A stretch of 64,000 nt of DNA from Streptomyces rishiriensis (GTDB taxonomy: Bacteria; Actinomycetota; Actinomycetes; Streptomycetales; Streptomycetaceae), in the NCBI RefSeq assembly GCF_003112535.1, contig NZ_BEWA01000016.1, positions 124,001 to 188,000 on the forward strand, in the 5' to 3' direction. Position 1 is the stretch's first letter. Each line of letters begins with the position of its first letter. Positions 19,665-28,915 of this stretch are shown here, in pieces. The position numbers were made by a program, and so were the translations under genes. The notes below the pieces were generated by a model. It had not been told where the DNA came from. It did not search any database and worked only from the letters and a program-made list of their open reading frames with translations.

Positions 19665-19725
19665 TGCCCTGCCGGAAGGGAGATCAGAAGGTGTCCGACG
19701 CCCCCCATGGATGACGGCACGGGCG

Positions 19726-20616
19726 TCACAGGGCGACGACGTGGACGTCGACCAGGTCGAGCAGCGCCCGCAGGGCCGAGCTGGGCCGTCGGGCCGACGA
19801 CCTGCCGAGATGCATGCTCCAGCGGAGCACGGTGCCGGCGACGTCCAGGACGTGCAGGCCGGGGGTGCGGGCGACGGCGAACGCGGGCAGGAAGGCGATG
19901 CCCAGGCCGTGCCGGACCAGTGCCGCCCCCATGTCGATGTCGGGCACTTCCAGTGCGACCCGGCGTGCGACGCCCGCCACCGCGAACGCCCGGTCGACCA
20001 CCTCGCGGTTGCCGTAGCCCGGCGGGAAGTCCACGAAGGGCTCCCCCGCGAGGTCCGCAAGTGGCACCCCTGCCCGCCGTGCGAGCGGATGGGCGTCGCT
20101 CACCACCGGGACGAGCGGCACGGTGGCCAGCTCCCGTGCGTCGATCCCGGCGGGTCGGTGCTCGGGCAGCGACAGGAAGGCCACGTCCAGGTCGTCGCTG
20201 AGCAGCGCGTGCGCCAGTCCCGCCGAGCCGGTCGTCGCCAGCCGCAGCCGGACGTCGATCGCCGGATGCCTCCCGTGCAGCTGTCCGAGGAGCGCGGGCA
20301 GGTCCACCACCTCGACCGAGGCCATGGCGCCCACGTTCACCGTGCCGTGCAGCGTGTCCTGCGCGGCACGCACGGCGTCCTGGGCCGCCTGGGCGGCGTG
20401 CAGGGTGGCCCGAGCCTCCGGCAGCAGCGCCGCGGCCGCCCCGGTGAGCCGGACCCGCTGCGACGTGCGCTCGAACAGCGCGCAGCCGAGCTCGCGCTCC
20501 AGGGAGCGAATCGCCGCGGACACACCGGACTGCACCACGTGCAGCCGACGGGCGGCACGCGTGAAACTCAGCTCCTCGGCGACCGTGATGAAGTGCTCCA
20601 GCTGACGTAGCTCCAC
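19726..20616 (-). CDS. LysR family transcriptional regulator
   Basis: A 296-aa LysR regulator. The winged helix-turn-helix at 1-60 (ELRQLEHFITVAEELSFTRAARRLHVVQSGVSAAI) precedes a periplasmic-binding-like effector domain (about 88-290). The GTG at 20616 is chosen because LysR proteins normally open with ELRQL; upstream in-frame starts at 20655 and 20697 have no better ribosome site, so the true start is open. It is divergent from an MFS exporter 113 bases away, the standard layout in which LysR controls the neighbour. Confidence 0.85.
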   Translation of the reverse strand: MELRQLEHFITVAEELSFTRAARRLHVVQSGVSAAIRSLERELGCALFERTSQRVRLTGAAAALLPEARATLHAAQAAQDAVRAAQDTLHGTVNVGAMASVEVVDLPALLGQLHGRHPAIDVRLRLATTGSAGLAHALLSDDLDVAFLSLPEHRPAGIDARELATVPLVPVVSDAHPLARRAGVPLADLAGEPFVDFPPGYGNREVVDRAFAVAGVARRVALEVPDIDMGAALVRHGLGIAFLPAFAVARTPGLHVLDVAGTVLRWSMHLGRSSARRPSSALRALLDLVDVHVVAL

Positions 20617-20729
20617 ACGGGGAGTATCACTCGCATTGCTCGAGCCCGGCAAAAACATTCGTTGGCACTGATCGCGGCTGGTGAGGAGGATGGACAACGC
20701 CTTCCGCTTCCACCCGAGGAGGGTTACCC

Positions 20730-22052
20730 CTGCCTGCCGTTCCGACGCCGCTGAGCCGTCCCACAGCCGACGCCCCCGACGACCCGACCCACCGGATCCC
20801 AGCCCTCGCTCCCGCCGGCCTGCCGCCCCGAGCCCCCGCCCGGCGTCGTGCCTCGCACGCGACCGGCTTCTGGTTCGTGGCGGTCGCCTTCACCGTGCTG
20901 ATGGCCTTCGGCACCGCACCGACCCCGCTGTGGCCGCTGTACGAGGCCCGGGACCACTTCGGCGCGACCACGGTCACGGTGGCGTACGCCTCGATGGTCG
21001 TGGGCGCGGCGGCCGCCTTCCTCGGACTGGGGCACCTGTCGGACCGGCTCGGCCGCCGGCGCGTCATCGTCCCGGCGCTGCTGGTCGGCATCGTCGCGTC
21101 GGTCGTGCTGATCGCGTGGCGGGACCTGCCGGGGCTGATCGCGGGGAGGATCCTGAACGGTGCCGGACTGGGGCTGATGGCCTCGACCGCGACGACGTAC
21201 CTGCACGACCTCCACCACGAGGCCCGTCCGGAACGGACGGGTTCGGTGCTGCCCGGCATCGTGGCCACCGCCGCCAACCTCGGTGGCCTGGCCGCAGGGC
21301 CCCTGATCGCCGGAGCCGCCGCCGAGTGGCTTCCCCTGCCCCTGGTCACCACCCAGGCGATCTTCGCGCTCGCCATGGCGGTGTGCCTGGTGCTGGTGCT
21401 GTCCACCCCGGAGACCGTGGACCTGGAGCTGCCCGCGGCCGCCCCGCCCAGCAGGTTCGTCCTGCGCCCCGGCGGCCGGCGGACGTTCGGCGCGGCCGGC
21501 GCGCTGGGCGCCTCCGCCTTCGCGATTCTCGGCCTGATCTCCTCCCTCGGGGCGAGCGTGCTCCACGGCACGCTGCACACCGACTCGCACCTCGTGGTCG
21601 GCCTGGCGGCCTTCCTCATGTTCGGTTCCGCGGCGGCCGCCCAGCTGGTGCTGGGCCGCCTCCCGCTGCCCCGGCTCCTGACCGTGGGGGCAGTGGTCTT
21701 CCCTCTCGGCCTGGTCCTGTGCGCCGTCGCCCTCTACCACCCGGTGCTCTGGCTCTACCTGGTCGCCGTGTCCCTGTCGGGAGCCGGCTCCGGGCTGCTG
21801 TTCAAGGGAGGCGTCGAACGTGCCGTCTCCGTGGCCGAGCCCGCCTCACGCGCGGGGGTCCTCGCCGTGTTCTTCGTCGTCGCGTACCTGGGGATGGGCC
21901 TGCCCTCCGTCCTGTTCAGCATCCCCCTGCGGCATTTCGCCGTGCAGACCGCGATGATCGGCTTCGCTGCGGTCCTCTCCTGCGGCGCCGTCGTGTCGGT
22001 CGCCGTCGCGCTGCGCGACCGCGCACCCGGTCCCGGCGCGCTCTCGGCGTAG
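20730..22052 (+). CDS. MFS transporter, apparent CTG start
   Basis: A 440-aa, 12-helix major facilitator. The signature GHLSDRLGRRRVIV lies in the loop after the second helix. The only ATG/GTG in frame (GTG 20877) falls inside the first transmembrane helix (FWFVAVAFTVLMAFG) and has no ribosome site. Upstream the frame stays open to a stop at 20682. At 20730 there is a CTG codon six bases after GAGGAGGG (20716-20723), giving a 49-residue cytoplasmic N-tail before helix 1. A CTG start is therefore the best reading. Likely controlled by the divergent LysR. Substrate unknown, probably drug or metabolite export. Confidence 0.75.
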   Translation: MPAVPTPLSRPTADAPDDPTHRIPALAPAGLPPRAPARRRASHATGFWFVAVAFTVLMAFGTAPTPLWPLYEARDHFGATTVTVAYASMVVGAAAAFLGLGHLSDRLGRRRVIVPALLVGIVASVVLIAWRDLPGLIAGRILNGAGLGLMASTATTYLHDLHHEARPERTGSVLPGIVATAANLGGLAAGPLIAGAAAEWLPLPLVTTQAIFALAMAVCLVLVLSTPETVDLELPAAAPPSRFVLRPGGRRTFGAAGALGASAFAILGLISSLGASVLHGTLHTDSHLVVGLAAFLMFGSAAAAQLVLGRLPLPRLLTVGAVVFPLGLVLCAVALYHPVLWLYLVAVSLSGAGSGLLFKGGVERAVSVAEPASRAGVLAVFFVVAYLGMGLPSVLFSIPLRHFAVQTAMIGFAAVLSCGAVVSVAVALRDRAPGPGALSA

Positions 22053-22178
22053 TCCGCTCGCCCTGCCGACCTCACCGCGGCGCAGCGACACCGGTCGTCA
22101 CCGGTTGTCTGGGAGACGCGGGCCCGGGCACTCGGTGCGGGCGCGCGTGACAGGAATCCGCTAGACGGGAGGCCGGAG

Positions 22179-23024
22179 ATGTCTACGGAATCGGCCCGCA
22201 CGATCGCGCTCCCCTCCGGTGAGGAGATCGCGGCACTCGGGCAGGGCACCTGGTACCTGGGCGAGGACCCGGCCCGGCGCGAACAGGAGATCGCCGCGCT
22301 GCGGCTCGGCCTGGATCTGGGCATGACCGTCGTCGACACGGCGGAGATGTACGGCGACGGCGCAGCCGAGGAACTCGTCGGGGAGGCCCTCCGGGGACGC
22401 CGGGAGGAGGCCTTCCTCGTCAGCAAGGTGCTGCCCGGCCACGCGGACCGCCAGGGCACCGTCGCCGCCTGCGAGGGCAGCCTGCGGCGGCTCCGTGTTG
22501 AACGGCTGGACCTCTACCTGCTGCACTGGCGGGGACGGTGGCCGCTCGAGGAGACCCTCGCGGGATTCACCGACCTGATGGAGGCGGAGAAGATCCGTTA
22601 CTGGGGCGTGAGCAATCTGGACGTCGCCGGCATGACCGAGCTGACCGCCCTCCCCGGCGGCGACGCCGTGGCCGTCGACCAGGTGCTGTACAACCTCTCC
22701 CGGCGCGGCGTCGAGTGGGATCTGCTCCCCTGGTGCCGCGAGGCCGGGGTGCCGGTCATGGCCTATTCCCCCATCGAGCAGGGGCGGCTCCTGAAGCTGG
22801 ACGCACTGGGCGCCGTGGCCAGGGACCTCGGAGCCACGCCGACCCAGGTGGCGCTCGCCTGGGTGCTGGAACAGGGGGTGGCCGCGATCCCGCGTTCCGG
22901 AGCACCCGACCACGTTCGGGAGAACCGCGGCGCCTTGGACCTCCACCTTCCCACCGAGGCGCGCGACGCCCTCGACGAGGCCTTCGCGCCGCCCAGCGGG
23001 CCCACCCCCCTGGAGATGCTCTGA
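22179..23024 (+). CDS. aldo/keto reductase
   Basis: A 281-aa NADPH-dependent aldo/keto reductase (TIM barrel). The catalytic tetrad is visible: D in VVDTAEMYGDG, the tyrosine of the same motif, K in LVSKVLP and H in YLLHWRG. The cofactor segment AIPRSGAPDHVRENRGAL closes the barrel. GGAGG precedes the ATG. It is read in the same direction as the MFS gene 126 bases upstream and may be co-transcribed. Related to YtbE/DkgA-type reductases; substrate unknown. Confidence 0.88.
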   Translation: MSTESARTIALPSGEEIAALGQGTWYLGEDPARREQEIAALRLGLDLGMTVVDTAEMYGDGAAEELVGEALRGRREEAFLVSKVLPGHADRQGTVAACEGSLRRLRVERLDLYLLHWRGRWPLEETLAGFTDLMEAEKIRYWGVSNLDVAGMTELTALPGGDAVAVDQVLYNLSRRGVEWDLLPWCREAGVPVMAYSPIEQGRLLKLDALGAVARDLGATPTQVALAWVLEQGVAAIPRSGAPDHVRENRGALDLHLPTEARDALDEAFAPPSGPTPLEML

Positions 23025-23088
23025 TCGTGATCCGGGCGTCGCTGCTGCGCGGCGCCCGCTGACCGGTGCTCAGCCCCTCGCCCCACCG

Positions 23089-25557
23089 TCAGGAGCGTGT
23101 GAGCCGGGCCGCGAGATAGGGGGCGGTGGCGCTGCGGCGGGCCCTCGCCACCTTGGCCGGCGGGCCCGCCGCGACCACCCGCCCGCCCGCGTCGCCGCCG
23201 CCCGGCCCGAGGTCGATGACCCAGTCGGCGGTGGCGATCGTGTCCAGGTCGTGCTCGACGAGGACGACCGTGTTGCCGGCGTCGACGAGCCGGTGCAGCT
23301 GTCGCAGCAGCAGCGCGATGTCCGAGGGGTGCAGCCCCGCCGTCGGCTCGTCGAGCAGGTAGAGCGCGTGCCCGCGGCGGGCGCGCTGCAGTTCGGTGGC
23401 CAGCTTGATGCGTTGCGCCTCACCACCGCTGAGTTCCGTCGCGGGCTGCCCCAGCCGCAGGTACCCCAGTCCCACCTCGCGCAGCGTCTCCAGACTGCGG
23501 GAGGCGGCCGGGACGGCGGACAGGAACGTGGCGGCGGAGTCGACGGACAGTGCCAGCACTTCCGCGATGTTCTTGCCGCGGTAGGTGACTTCCAGCGTTT
23601 CGGCGTTGTACCGGGCGCCCTGGCAGGTCGGGCACGGCGCGTAGGTGCCGGGCAGGAACAGCAGCTCCACCGCGACGAATCCCTCGCCCTGGCAGGTCTC
23701 GCACCGCCCTTCGGGCACGTTGAAGGAGAACCGCCCGGCCGAGTAGCCGCGCGCCCTGGCCTCGTCCGTCGCCGCGTACAGCTTGCGCACCGCGTCGAAC
23801 ATCCCCGTGTACGTGGCCAGGTTGGACCGGGGAGTCCGGCCGATGGGCCGTTGGTCGACCAGGACCAGCCGGTCGAACGACTCGACCCCCGACGCGTCCT
23901 GGACGTCGACCTCCAGCCGCGCCTCGTCGGGCTCCTCGGGTGCGAGTCCGAGGTGGCCGCGGACGACCTCGGCGAGCACCTGCGTCACCAGCGTCGACTT
24001 TCCGGAACCGGACACGCCCGTCACCGCCGTCAGTACGCAGAGCGGCACCTCGACGGACACGTCGCGCAGATTGTGGCGGGAGACGCCGCGCAGGCGCAGC
24101 CGGCCGTGCGGGGTGCGCGGGCGGTGATCGAGCGGCTGGGCCCGCCCGAACAGGTACTGGCTCGTGGCCGACTCACCCACCCGCTCGAGACCGGCGACCG
24201 GGCCGCTGTACAGCACGCGCCCGCCGCCCTCGCCCGCGCCGGGACCGATGTCCACCACCCAGTCCGCCCGCCGTACGACGTCCATGTCGTGTTCCACGAC
24301 GAACAGCGAGTTGCCCGCCGCCTTGAGGCGGTCCAGCACGTCCAGCAGCGGTTCCGCGTCAGCCGGGTGCAGGCCCGCGGAGGGTTCGTCGAGGACGTAG
24401 ACGACGCCGAACAGCCCCGAGCGCAGCTGGGTGGCGATCCGCAGACGTTGCGCCTCGCCGGGCGACAGGGTCGTCGAACGGCGCCCGAGGCCGAGATATC
24501 CGAGGCCCAGGTCGAGGAGTACGTCGACCCGCGCGACCAGATCGCCGCAGAGCCGGACCGCGACCTCGGTCGTCTCCCCGGATCGGGCGGTCGACGTGGT
24601 GGCGTCGGCCTCGGACCGCCCCGCGACGGGCCGCAGCAGCCCCACGACCTCGGTGAGCGGCATCGCGTTGATCTCGGCGATGGACCGTCCGGCGAAGGTC
24701 ACGGCGAGCGCCTCGGGCCGCAGTCCGCTGCCGTGGCACTCGGGGCAGGGCACGCTCCTGACGAACCGGAGCGCCCGTTCGCGCATCTTCTCGCTCTTGG
24801 AGTCGGCGAGGACGTGCATGACGTGCTTGCGGGCACTCCAGAACTTGCCCTGGTAGCCGTAGTCGACGCGGTCCTCCTCCGGCTCGATGTACACGGAGGG
24901 CTGCTCGTCCGTGTACAGCAGCCAGTCCCGGTCCTTCTTCCTGAGCCTGCGCCACGGCCGGTCGATGTCGATCCCCAGGCCGTTCACGACACTGCGCAGG
25001 TTGGCGCCCTGCCAGGCGCCCGGCCAGGCGGCGATCGCCCCCTCGCGGATGCTCAGCGAGGGGTCCGGGACGAGCAGGTCCTCGGCGACGTCGTGCACGA
25101 CGCCCAGTCCGTGGCACTCCGGGCAGGCGCCGGCCGCGGTGTTGGGCGAGAACGACTCGGCCTCCAGCCGGGCGGCCCCGGGCGGATAGGTGCCGGCGCG
25201 GGAGTACAGCATGCGCAGCAGATTGGACAGCGTGGTGAGGGTGCCGACCGTCGAGCGCGAGCTGGGCGACCCGCGTCGCTGCTGCAGGGCCACGGCCGGC
25301 GGCAGTCCGGTGATCTCCTGCACGTGCGGCGCGCCGACCTGGTGCAACAGCCTGCGGGCGTACGGCGCCACGGACTCGAAGTAGCGCCGCTGGGCCTCCG
25401 CGTACAGCGTGCCGAACGCGAGCGAGGACTTGCCCGAACCGGAGACGCCGGTGAAGGCGACCATCGCGTCCCGCGGAACGTCGACATCGATGTTCCGCAG
25501 GTTGTTCTCACTGGCGCCCCGGACATGCACGAAGAGGTCGTTCGCGTCCTTGTCCAC
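23089..25557 (-). CDS. UvrA-like ABC ATPase (class II UvrA)
   Basis: An 822-aa UvrA homologue. It has two ABC modules, each with a GVSGSGKS Walker A (residues 37-44 and about 520), signature motifs (LSPGEAQRLRIA and LSGGEAQRIKLA) and zinc-finger cysteines (CPECHG twice, CETCQGEG with CPTCQG). It is about 130 residues shorter than housekeeping UvrA (about 950), because the UvrB-binding region is reduced. Such UvrA2/DrrC-like proteins occur in antibiotic producers and give tolerance to DNA-binding drugs. It starts at GTG 25557 with AGGA before it. No drug biosynthesis genes are nearby. Confidence 0.88.
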   Translation of the reverse strand: MDKDANDLFVHVRGASENNLRNIDVDVPRDAMVAFTGVSGSGKSSLAFGTLYAEAQRRYFESVAPYARRLLHQVGAPHVQEITGLPPAVALQQRRGSPSSRSTVGTLTTLSNLLRMLYSRAGTYPPGAARLEAESFSPNTAAGACPECHGLGVVHDVAEDLLVPDPSLSIREGAIAAWPGAWQGANLRSVVNGLGIDIDRPWRRLRKKDRDWLLYTDEQPSVYIEPEEDRVDYGYQGKFWSARKHVMHVLADSKSEKMRERALRFVRSVPCPECHGSGLRPEALAVTFAGRSIAEINAMPLTEVVGLLRPVAGRSEADATTSTARSGETTEVAVRLCGDLVARVDVLLDLGLGYLGLGRRSTTLSPGEAQRLRIATQLRSGLFGVVYVLDEPSAGLHPADAEPLLDVLDRLKAAGNSLFVVEHDMDVVRRADWVVDIGPGAGEGGGRVLYSGPVAGLERVGESATSQYLFGRAQPLDHRPRTPHGRLRLRGVSRHNLRDVSVEVPLCVLTAVTGVSGSGKSTLVTQVLAEVVRGHLGLAPEEPDEARLEVDVQDASGVESFDRLVLVDQRPIGRTPRSNLATYTGMFDAVRKLYAATDEARARGYSAGRFSFNVPEGRCETCQGEGFVAVELLFLPGTYAPCPTCQGARYNAETLEVTYRGKNIAEVLALSVDSAATFLSAVPAASRSLETLREVGLGYLRLGQPATELSGGEAQRIKLATELQRARRGHALYLLDEPTAGLHPSDIALLLRQLHRLVDAGNTVVLVEHDLDTIATADWVIDLGPGGGDAGGRVVAAGPPAKVARARRSATAPYLAARLTRS

Positions 25558-25988
25558 CGTTCCTGACTACCCGATCGCGCCGGGAACCGCGCGGCGGGCG
25601 CCGTCATCGGGCCCGCTCGCACGAGCGTCCGGAGCATCCTGGTTTGAGCCGCTCCCGGGGAACATTCGGGGGCGCTCGTCCGTTGACGTGAGTGTGGGCG
25701 TGAAGGGAACAGTGTCCCCGGGCCTCACTTTTTGCCCATGAGGACGATCGTTCGGCTGAAGCCTCATGGAGCCTCCGCCGCGAGGCGACCGCCCTTCGCG
25801 CCCACTCTCGATCGGCCCCGGCTGGGGATCCCCCGAACCAGTCGGGGCCTTCGCCTGCCCTCCTGCCGGCGCCCGACCGTATCGCCCGCACCCGCCGGCA
25901 GGGGCCCGCGTGTCACGCGGCGCCGCCCATGCCTCGGGGGCATCCTGTAGGCACGGGCGGTCGCGGGGGCAGCCGACGAGAAGGGGGC
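25558..25988. other. intergenic region
   Basis: About 430 bases between two divergently read genes. I see no supported gene. The stretch 25695-25740 is a little AT-richer and may hold promoters for the UvrA-like gene. Confidence 0.4.
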
Positions 25989-27110
25989 ATGCGGGTGTCG
26001 TCTCAGGGCGTTACGGTGGTGGCTCTCCTGGCGGATCCGGACGCGCCCACGGAGATCGCGCAGCGTATGGCCCGGCTCCTTCCCGCCCGGCTCGCCGACA
26101 GGTCGGGCCAGGGACGACGGTTCGAGGTCGAGGTGGTGAGTGAGCCCTTCACCGCGGGGACCGAGGACCCGCCCACCTTGATGCGCCGGATCATGGACCG
26201 CGGAAGAGCGGAGGGTTGGGACATCGTCGTGGCCCTCACCGACCTTCCGCTGCACTCGCAGGGGCTCAAGCTCGTCGTGGATCTGAGTCACGAACACGGG
26301 TTGGCCCTGCTGTCTCTTCCCACGCTGGGGGGCCTGCGGCTGCAGACGAGGGCCCGGCGGGCCGTGGAAGAAACCGTGCTCAGTCTGGCGGGACGGCGGG
26401 CCGCCGAGGAGGAGGGACCACCGCGGAGCCGGCCGTCGCCGGCTTCCTTCGTCAGCCGTCTCGCGCCTGTTCACCCGGGCCGGATCGGTGAGGAGGAGGC
26501 CGCTGATGTGCGGTACGTCGTCAGCGGGCCGCGCGGTTACCTGCGGGTGCTCGTCGGCATGGTCCGCGCCAACCGGCCGTGGCGCCTGGTGCCGGGCTTG
26601 TCGAAAGCCCTGGCGGCCGCACTCGCCACGGGAGCAGTCGCCACCGTGAACTCCACCATCTGGAACCTGGCCGAGTCCCTGAGCGTTCCGCGCCTCGTGA
26701 TCGCCACGGTCGGGTCTGTCGTGCTCATGATCGGTTGGCTGATCGTGGACGCGCAGCTGTGGCATCGGACCGCGGAGCGCTCTCCCGAGGCGAGGCAAAG
26801 GGCGAGGCTCTACAACGCCTCGACGATCGTGACCGTGGGTATCGGGGTGCTCGTCTGCTACGCGGGGCTGATCGTCATCAACTTGGCGTGGGCCCTGTTC
26901 ATCCTCAACGGCCAGGTGTTCGCCTCGACGACGGGAACCCCGCTTCGCGCGGCGGAGTACTGGACGTTGTCCTGGTTCGTCGCTTCGGTCGCGACGGTGG
27001 GCGGGGCGCTGGGATCGGGCCTGGAGAGCGACGAGGCGATCCGGGCAGCCGCCTACTCCAAGCGCGAACAGGAACGCCGCCGCATGCTCCAGGTCGACGA
27101 CGGCGACTAG
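25989..27110 (+). CDS. conserved membrane protein, four transmembrane helices
   Basis: A protein of about 373 aa. The N-terminal half (1-170) is a soluble alpha/beta region (VVALLADPDAPTEIA, DIVVALTDLPLHSQ) and the C-terminal half has four hydrophobic helices (about 205-225, 235-255, 290-315, 330-350), ending in a basic tail. I do not recognise a named family beyond a conserved actinobacterial protein. AAGGGGG at 25981-25987 is one base from the ATG 25989 but seven bases from GTG 25995, so the real start may be two codons downstream. It stands alone. Confidence 0.75.
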   Translation: MRVSSQGVTVVALLADPDAPTEIAQRMARLLPARLADRSGQGRRFEVEVVSEPFTAGTEDPPTLMRRIMDRGRAEGWDIVVALTDLPLHSQGLKLVVDLSHEHGLALLSLPTLGGLRLQTRARRAVEETVLSLAGRRAAEEEGPPRSRPSPASFVSRLAPVHPGRIGEEEAADVRYVVSGPRGYLRVLVGMVRANRPWRLVPGLSKALAAALATGAVATVNSTIWNLAESLSVPRLVIATVGSVVLMIGWLIVDAQLWHRTAERSPEARQRARLYNASTIVTVGIGVLVCYAGLIVINLAWALFILNGQVFASTTGTPLRAAEYWTLSWFVASVATVGGALGSGLESDEAIRAAAYSKREQERRRMLQVDDGD

Positions 27111-27416
27111 CCGGGGACCCGCGCCGGAGATGCGCCGGCGGTCGGTCGTCGTCCCCGTACGAAGACGCAGCTGATCGATCGGTGCGTGCTGTTTCGCGCC
27201 CAGGGCCGACGGGGACTCGGACGGCACGCCGCCGGAGCGCAGAAGCCCCGCCGGGCAGGCGACGGCGGCCACCGTTCCACCTGAACCGGGTGAACGGCCC
27301 ACAGAGGCAGGCCGGAGTCATGGACCCCGTCGCACCGACTCGCGGGAGTCAGGCTCGGCACGCCGTCCCCATCGCACCCGTGCTGCGGCCGTGCCGCGGC
27401 GCCGAAGGAAGCGATC
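27111..27416. other. leader region of the FdhA-like dehydrogenase
   Basis: Just over 300 bases without a gene. It holds TTCCACCTGAAC at 27275-27286, also seen before dnaK, here followed by an imperfect inverted repeat ending GGGTGAAC. Confidence 0.4.
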
Positions 27417-28592
27417 ATGAAAGCAGCGGTATACGAAGGACCGCGAACGGTCACGGTGAAGGATGTGCCGGACGCGAAGATAGAACACCCTTGCGACATC
27501 GTCGTGAGGATCACCACTACCAACATCTGCGGCTCGGACCTGCACATGTACGAGGGCCGTACCTCGTTCGAGTCCGGCCGCACCCTGGGACACGAAAACA
27601 TGGGCCAGGTCGTGGAGGTCGGCTCGGCCGTCCGCAAGGTCCAGGTCGGCGAGTACGTGGTCCTGCCCTTCAACATCGCCTGCGGCTTCTGCAAGCAGTG
27701 CGAGCAAGGTCTGACCAACTACTGCCTGACCATGCAGCCGGAACCGGCCCTCGCCGGAGCCGCCTACGGATTCGCCGACATGGGCCCCTACCAGGGCGGC
27801 CAGGCGGAACTCCTGCGCGTGCCCTACGGCGACTTCAACGCCCTGCGTCTGGGTGAGGACGCCGCCGAGCGGGAGACCGACTACGTGATGCTCGCCGACA
27901 TCTTCCCCACCGGCTATCACGCCACCGAGATGGCCCACGTCAAACCGGGTGACCAGACGATCGTCTTCGGGGCCGGTCCCGTCGGGCTGATGGCGGCCTA
28001 CTCCGCCCTCCTCAAGGGCGCCGGGCGCGTGTGGGTGGCGGACCATCAGGCCGACCGGCTGCGCAAGGCGGAGGAGATCGGGGCCATCCCGATCAACACC
28101 GCCGAGCAGAACCCGGCGGAGGTCGTCAAGGAGGCCACCCTCGGTCTGGGCGCCGACAACGGCTGTGAGTGCGTCGGATACCAGGCACACGATCCCGAGG
28201 GTCACGAGGACGCCAGCCTCACGCTCAACGGGCTGATCGACTCGGTCAGGTTCACGGGCGACATCGGGGTGGTGGGCGTGTTCCTGCCCCAGGACCCCGG
28301 CGGCGCGGAGGCCCAGGGCGAGCTGGAGGCGCAGGGCAAGGTCCCGATCGACTTCGGCATGATGTGGTTCAAGGGCCAGCGCATGGGCACCGGGCAGGCA
28401 CCGGTGAAGCGGTACAACCGGGCGCTGCGGGATCTGATCGCCGGCGAGAAGGCGAAGCCGAGCTTCCTCGTCTCCCACGAACTCAGCCTGGACGAGGCCC
28501 CCACCGCCTACGAGCACTTCGACGCCCGTGACGAGGGCTGGACCAAGGTGGTCCTACATCCGAACGGACACGGGAACGGCCACAAGCGGTAA
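27417..28592 (+). CDS. zinc-dependent dehydrogenase, glutathione-independent formaldehyde dehydrogenase type
   Basis: A 391-aa medium-chain dehydrogenase. Catalytic zinc ligands: C38 in NICGSDLHMYEGR and the GHE motif. The structural zinc loop is complete: C-x2-C-x2-C-x7-C in ACGFCKQCEQGLTNYC. The Rossmann loop reads GAGPVGLMAAY. The extra segments after residue 240 (PEGHEDASLTLNGLID, GDIGVVGVFLPQDPG) are those of FdhA-like enzymes that oxidise formaldehyde or related aldehydes with tightly bound NAD. ATG 27417 is the obvious start. A hairpin terminator follows. Confidence 0.87.
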   Translation: MKAAVYEGPRTVTVKDVPDAKIEHPCDIVVRITTTNICGSDLHMYEGRTSFESGRTLGHENMGQVVEVGSAVRKVQVGEYVVLPFNIACGFCKQCEQGLTNYCLTMQPEPALAGAAYGFADMGPYQGGQAELLRVPYGDFNALRLGEDAAERETDYVMLADIFPTGYHATEMAHVKPGDQTIVFGAGPVGLMAAYSALLKGAGRVWVADHQADRLRKAEEIGAIPINTAEQNPAEVVKEATLGLGADNGCECVGYQAHDPEGHEDASLTLNGLIDSVRFTGDIGVVGVFLPQDPGGAEAQGELEAQGKVPIDFGMMWFKGQRMGTGQAPVKRYNRALRDLIAGEKAKPSFLVSHELSLDEAPTAYEHFDARDEGWTKVVLHPNGHGNGHKR

Positions 28593-28615
28593 GGGGCCCG
28601 GGCCGCCGTCCGCCT

Positions 28616-28648
28616 GTTCATCCCGGCCCGGTCCGGATCGGGATGAAC
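28616..28648 (+). terminator. terminator hairpin after the FdhA-like gene
   Basis: GTTCATCCCG (28616-28625) pairs with CGGGATGAAC (28639-28648) around a 13-base loop, 23 bases after the stop codon; CCGCC/GGCGG outside can extend the stem with a bulge. Confidence 0.65.
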
Positions 28649-28915
28649 GGGAGGCGGTCCGCCCGCCCTGCGGCCGGGGCTGCGGGCGATCGCCCGCGCT
28701 CCGGCCGCACTTGAACCAACGGCCATTGTCCGCGCTCCGGCCCGGCAGGACGGACGGCGGACGCTCAGCAGGCGTCCGCCGGTGCCGGCACCCCGTCCAG
28801 CTACTGCGGCCGCCGGCCTGGTCGCGGGCCGTGTGGAGGCTTCCTTGCCCGACGGCTGCCCCACCTCGACCAGACCGGAGCGACCCGGCGGGACGCTCCG
28901 GCCGGGCTCACACCC
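28649..28915. other. intergenic region before the FUSC gene
   Basis: About 270 GC-rich bases with no supported gene, ribosome site or clear promoter. Confidence 0.35.

Noticed and set aside
20681..22150. 489-codon frame with ATG at 20690 and a perfect ribosome site, over the MFS gene
   Set aside because: The translation is Arg/Pro/Gly-rich and has no membrane helices, whereas the other frame gives a complete MFS transporter. The ribosome-like GAGGAGG before 20690 is probably chance.
23251..25566. 771-codon plus frame opposite the UvrA-like gene
   Set aside because: Antisense shadow; low-complexity Gly/Arg/Asp composition and no family features.
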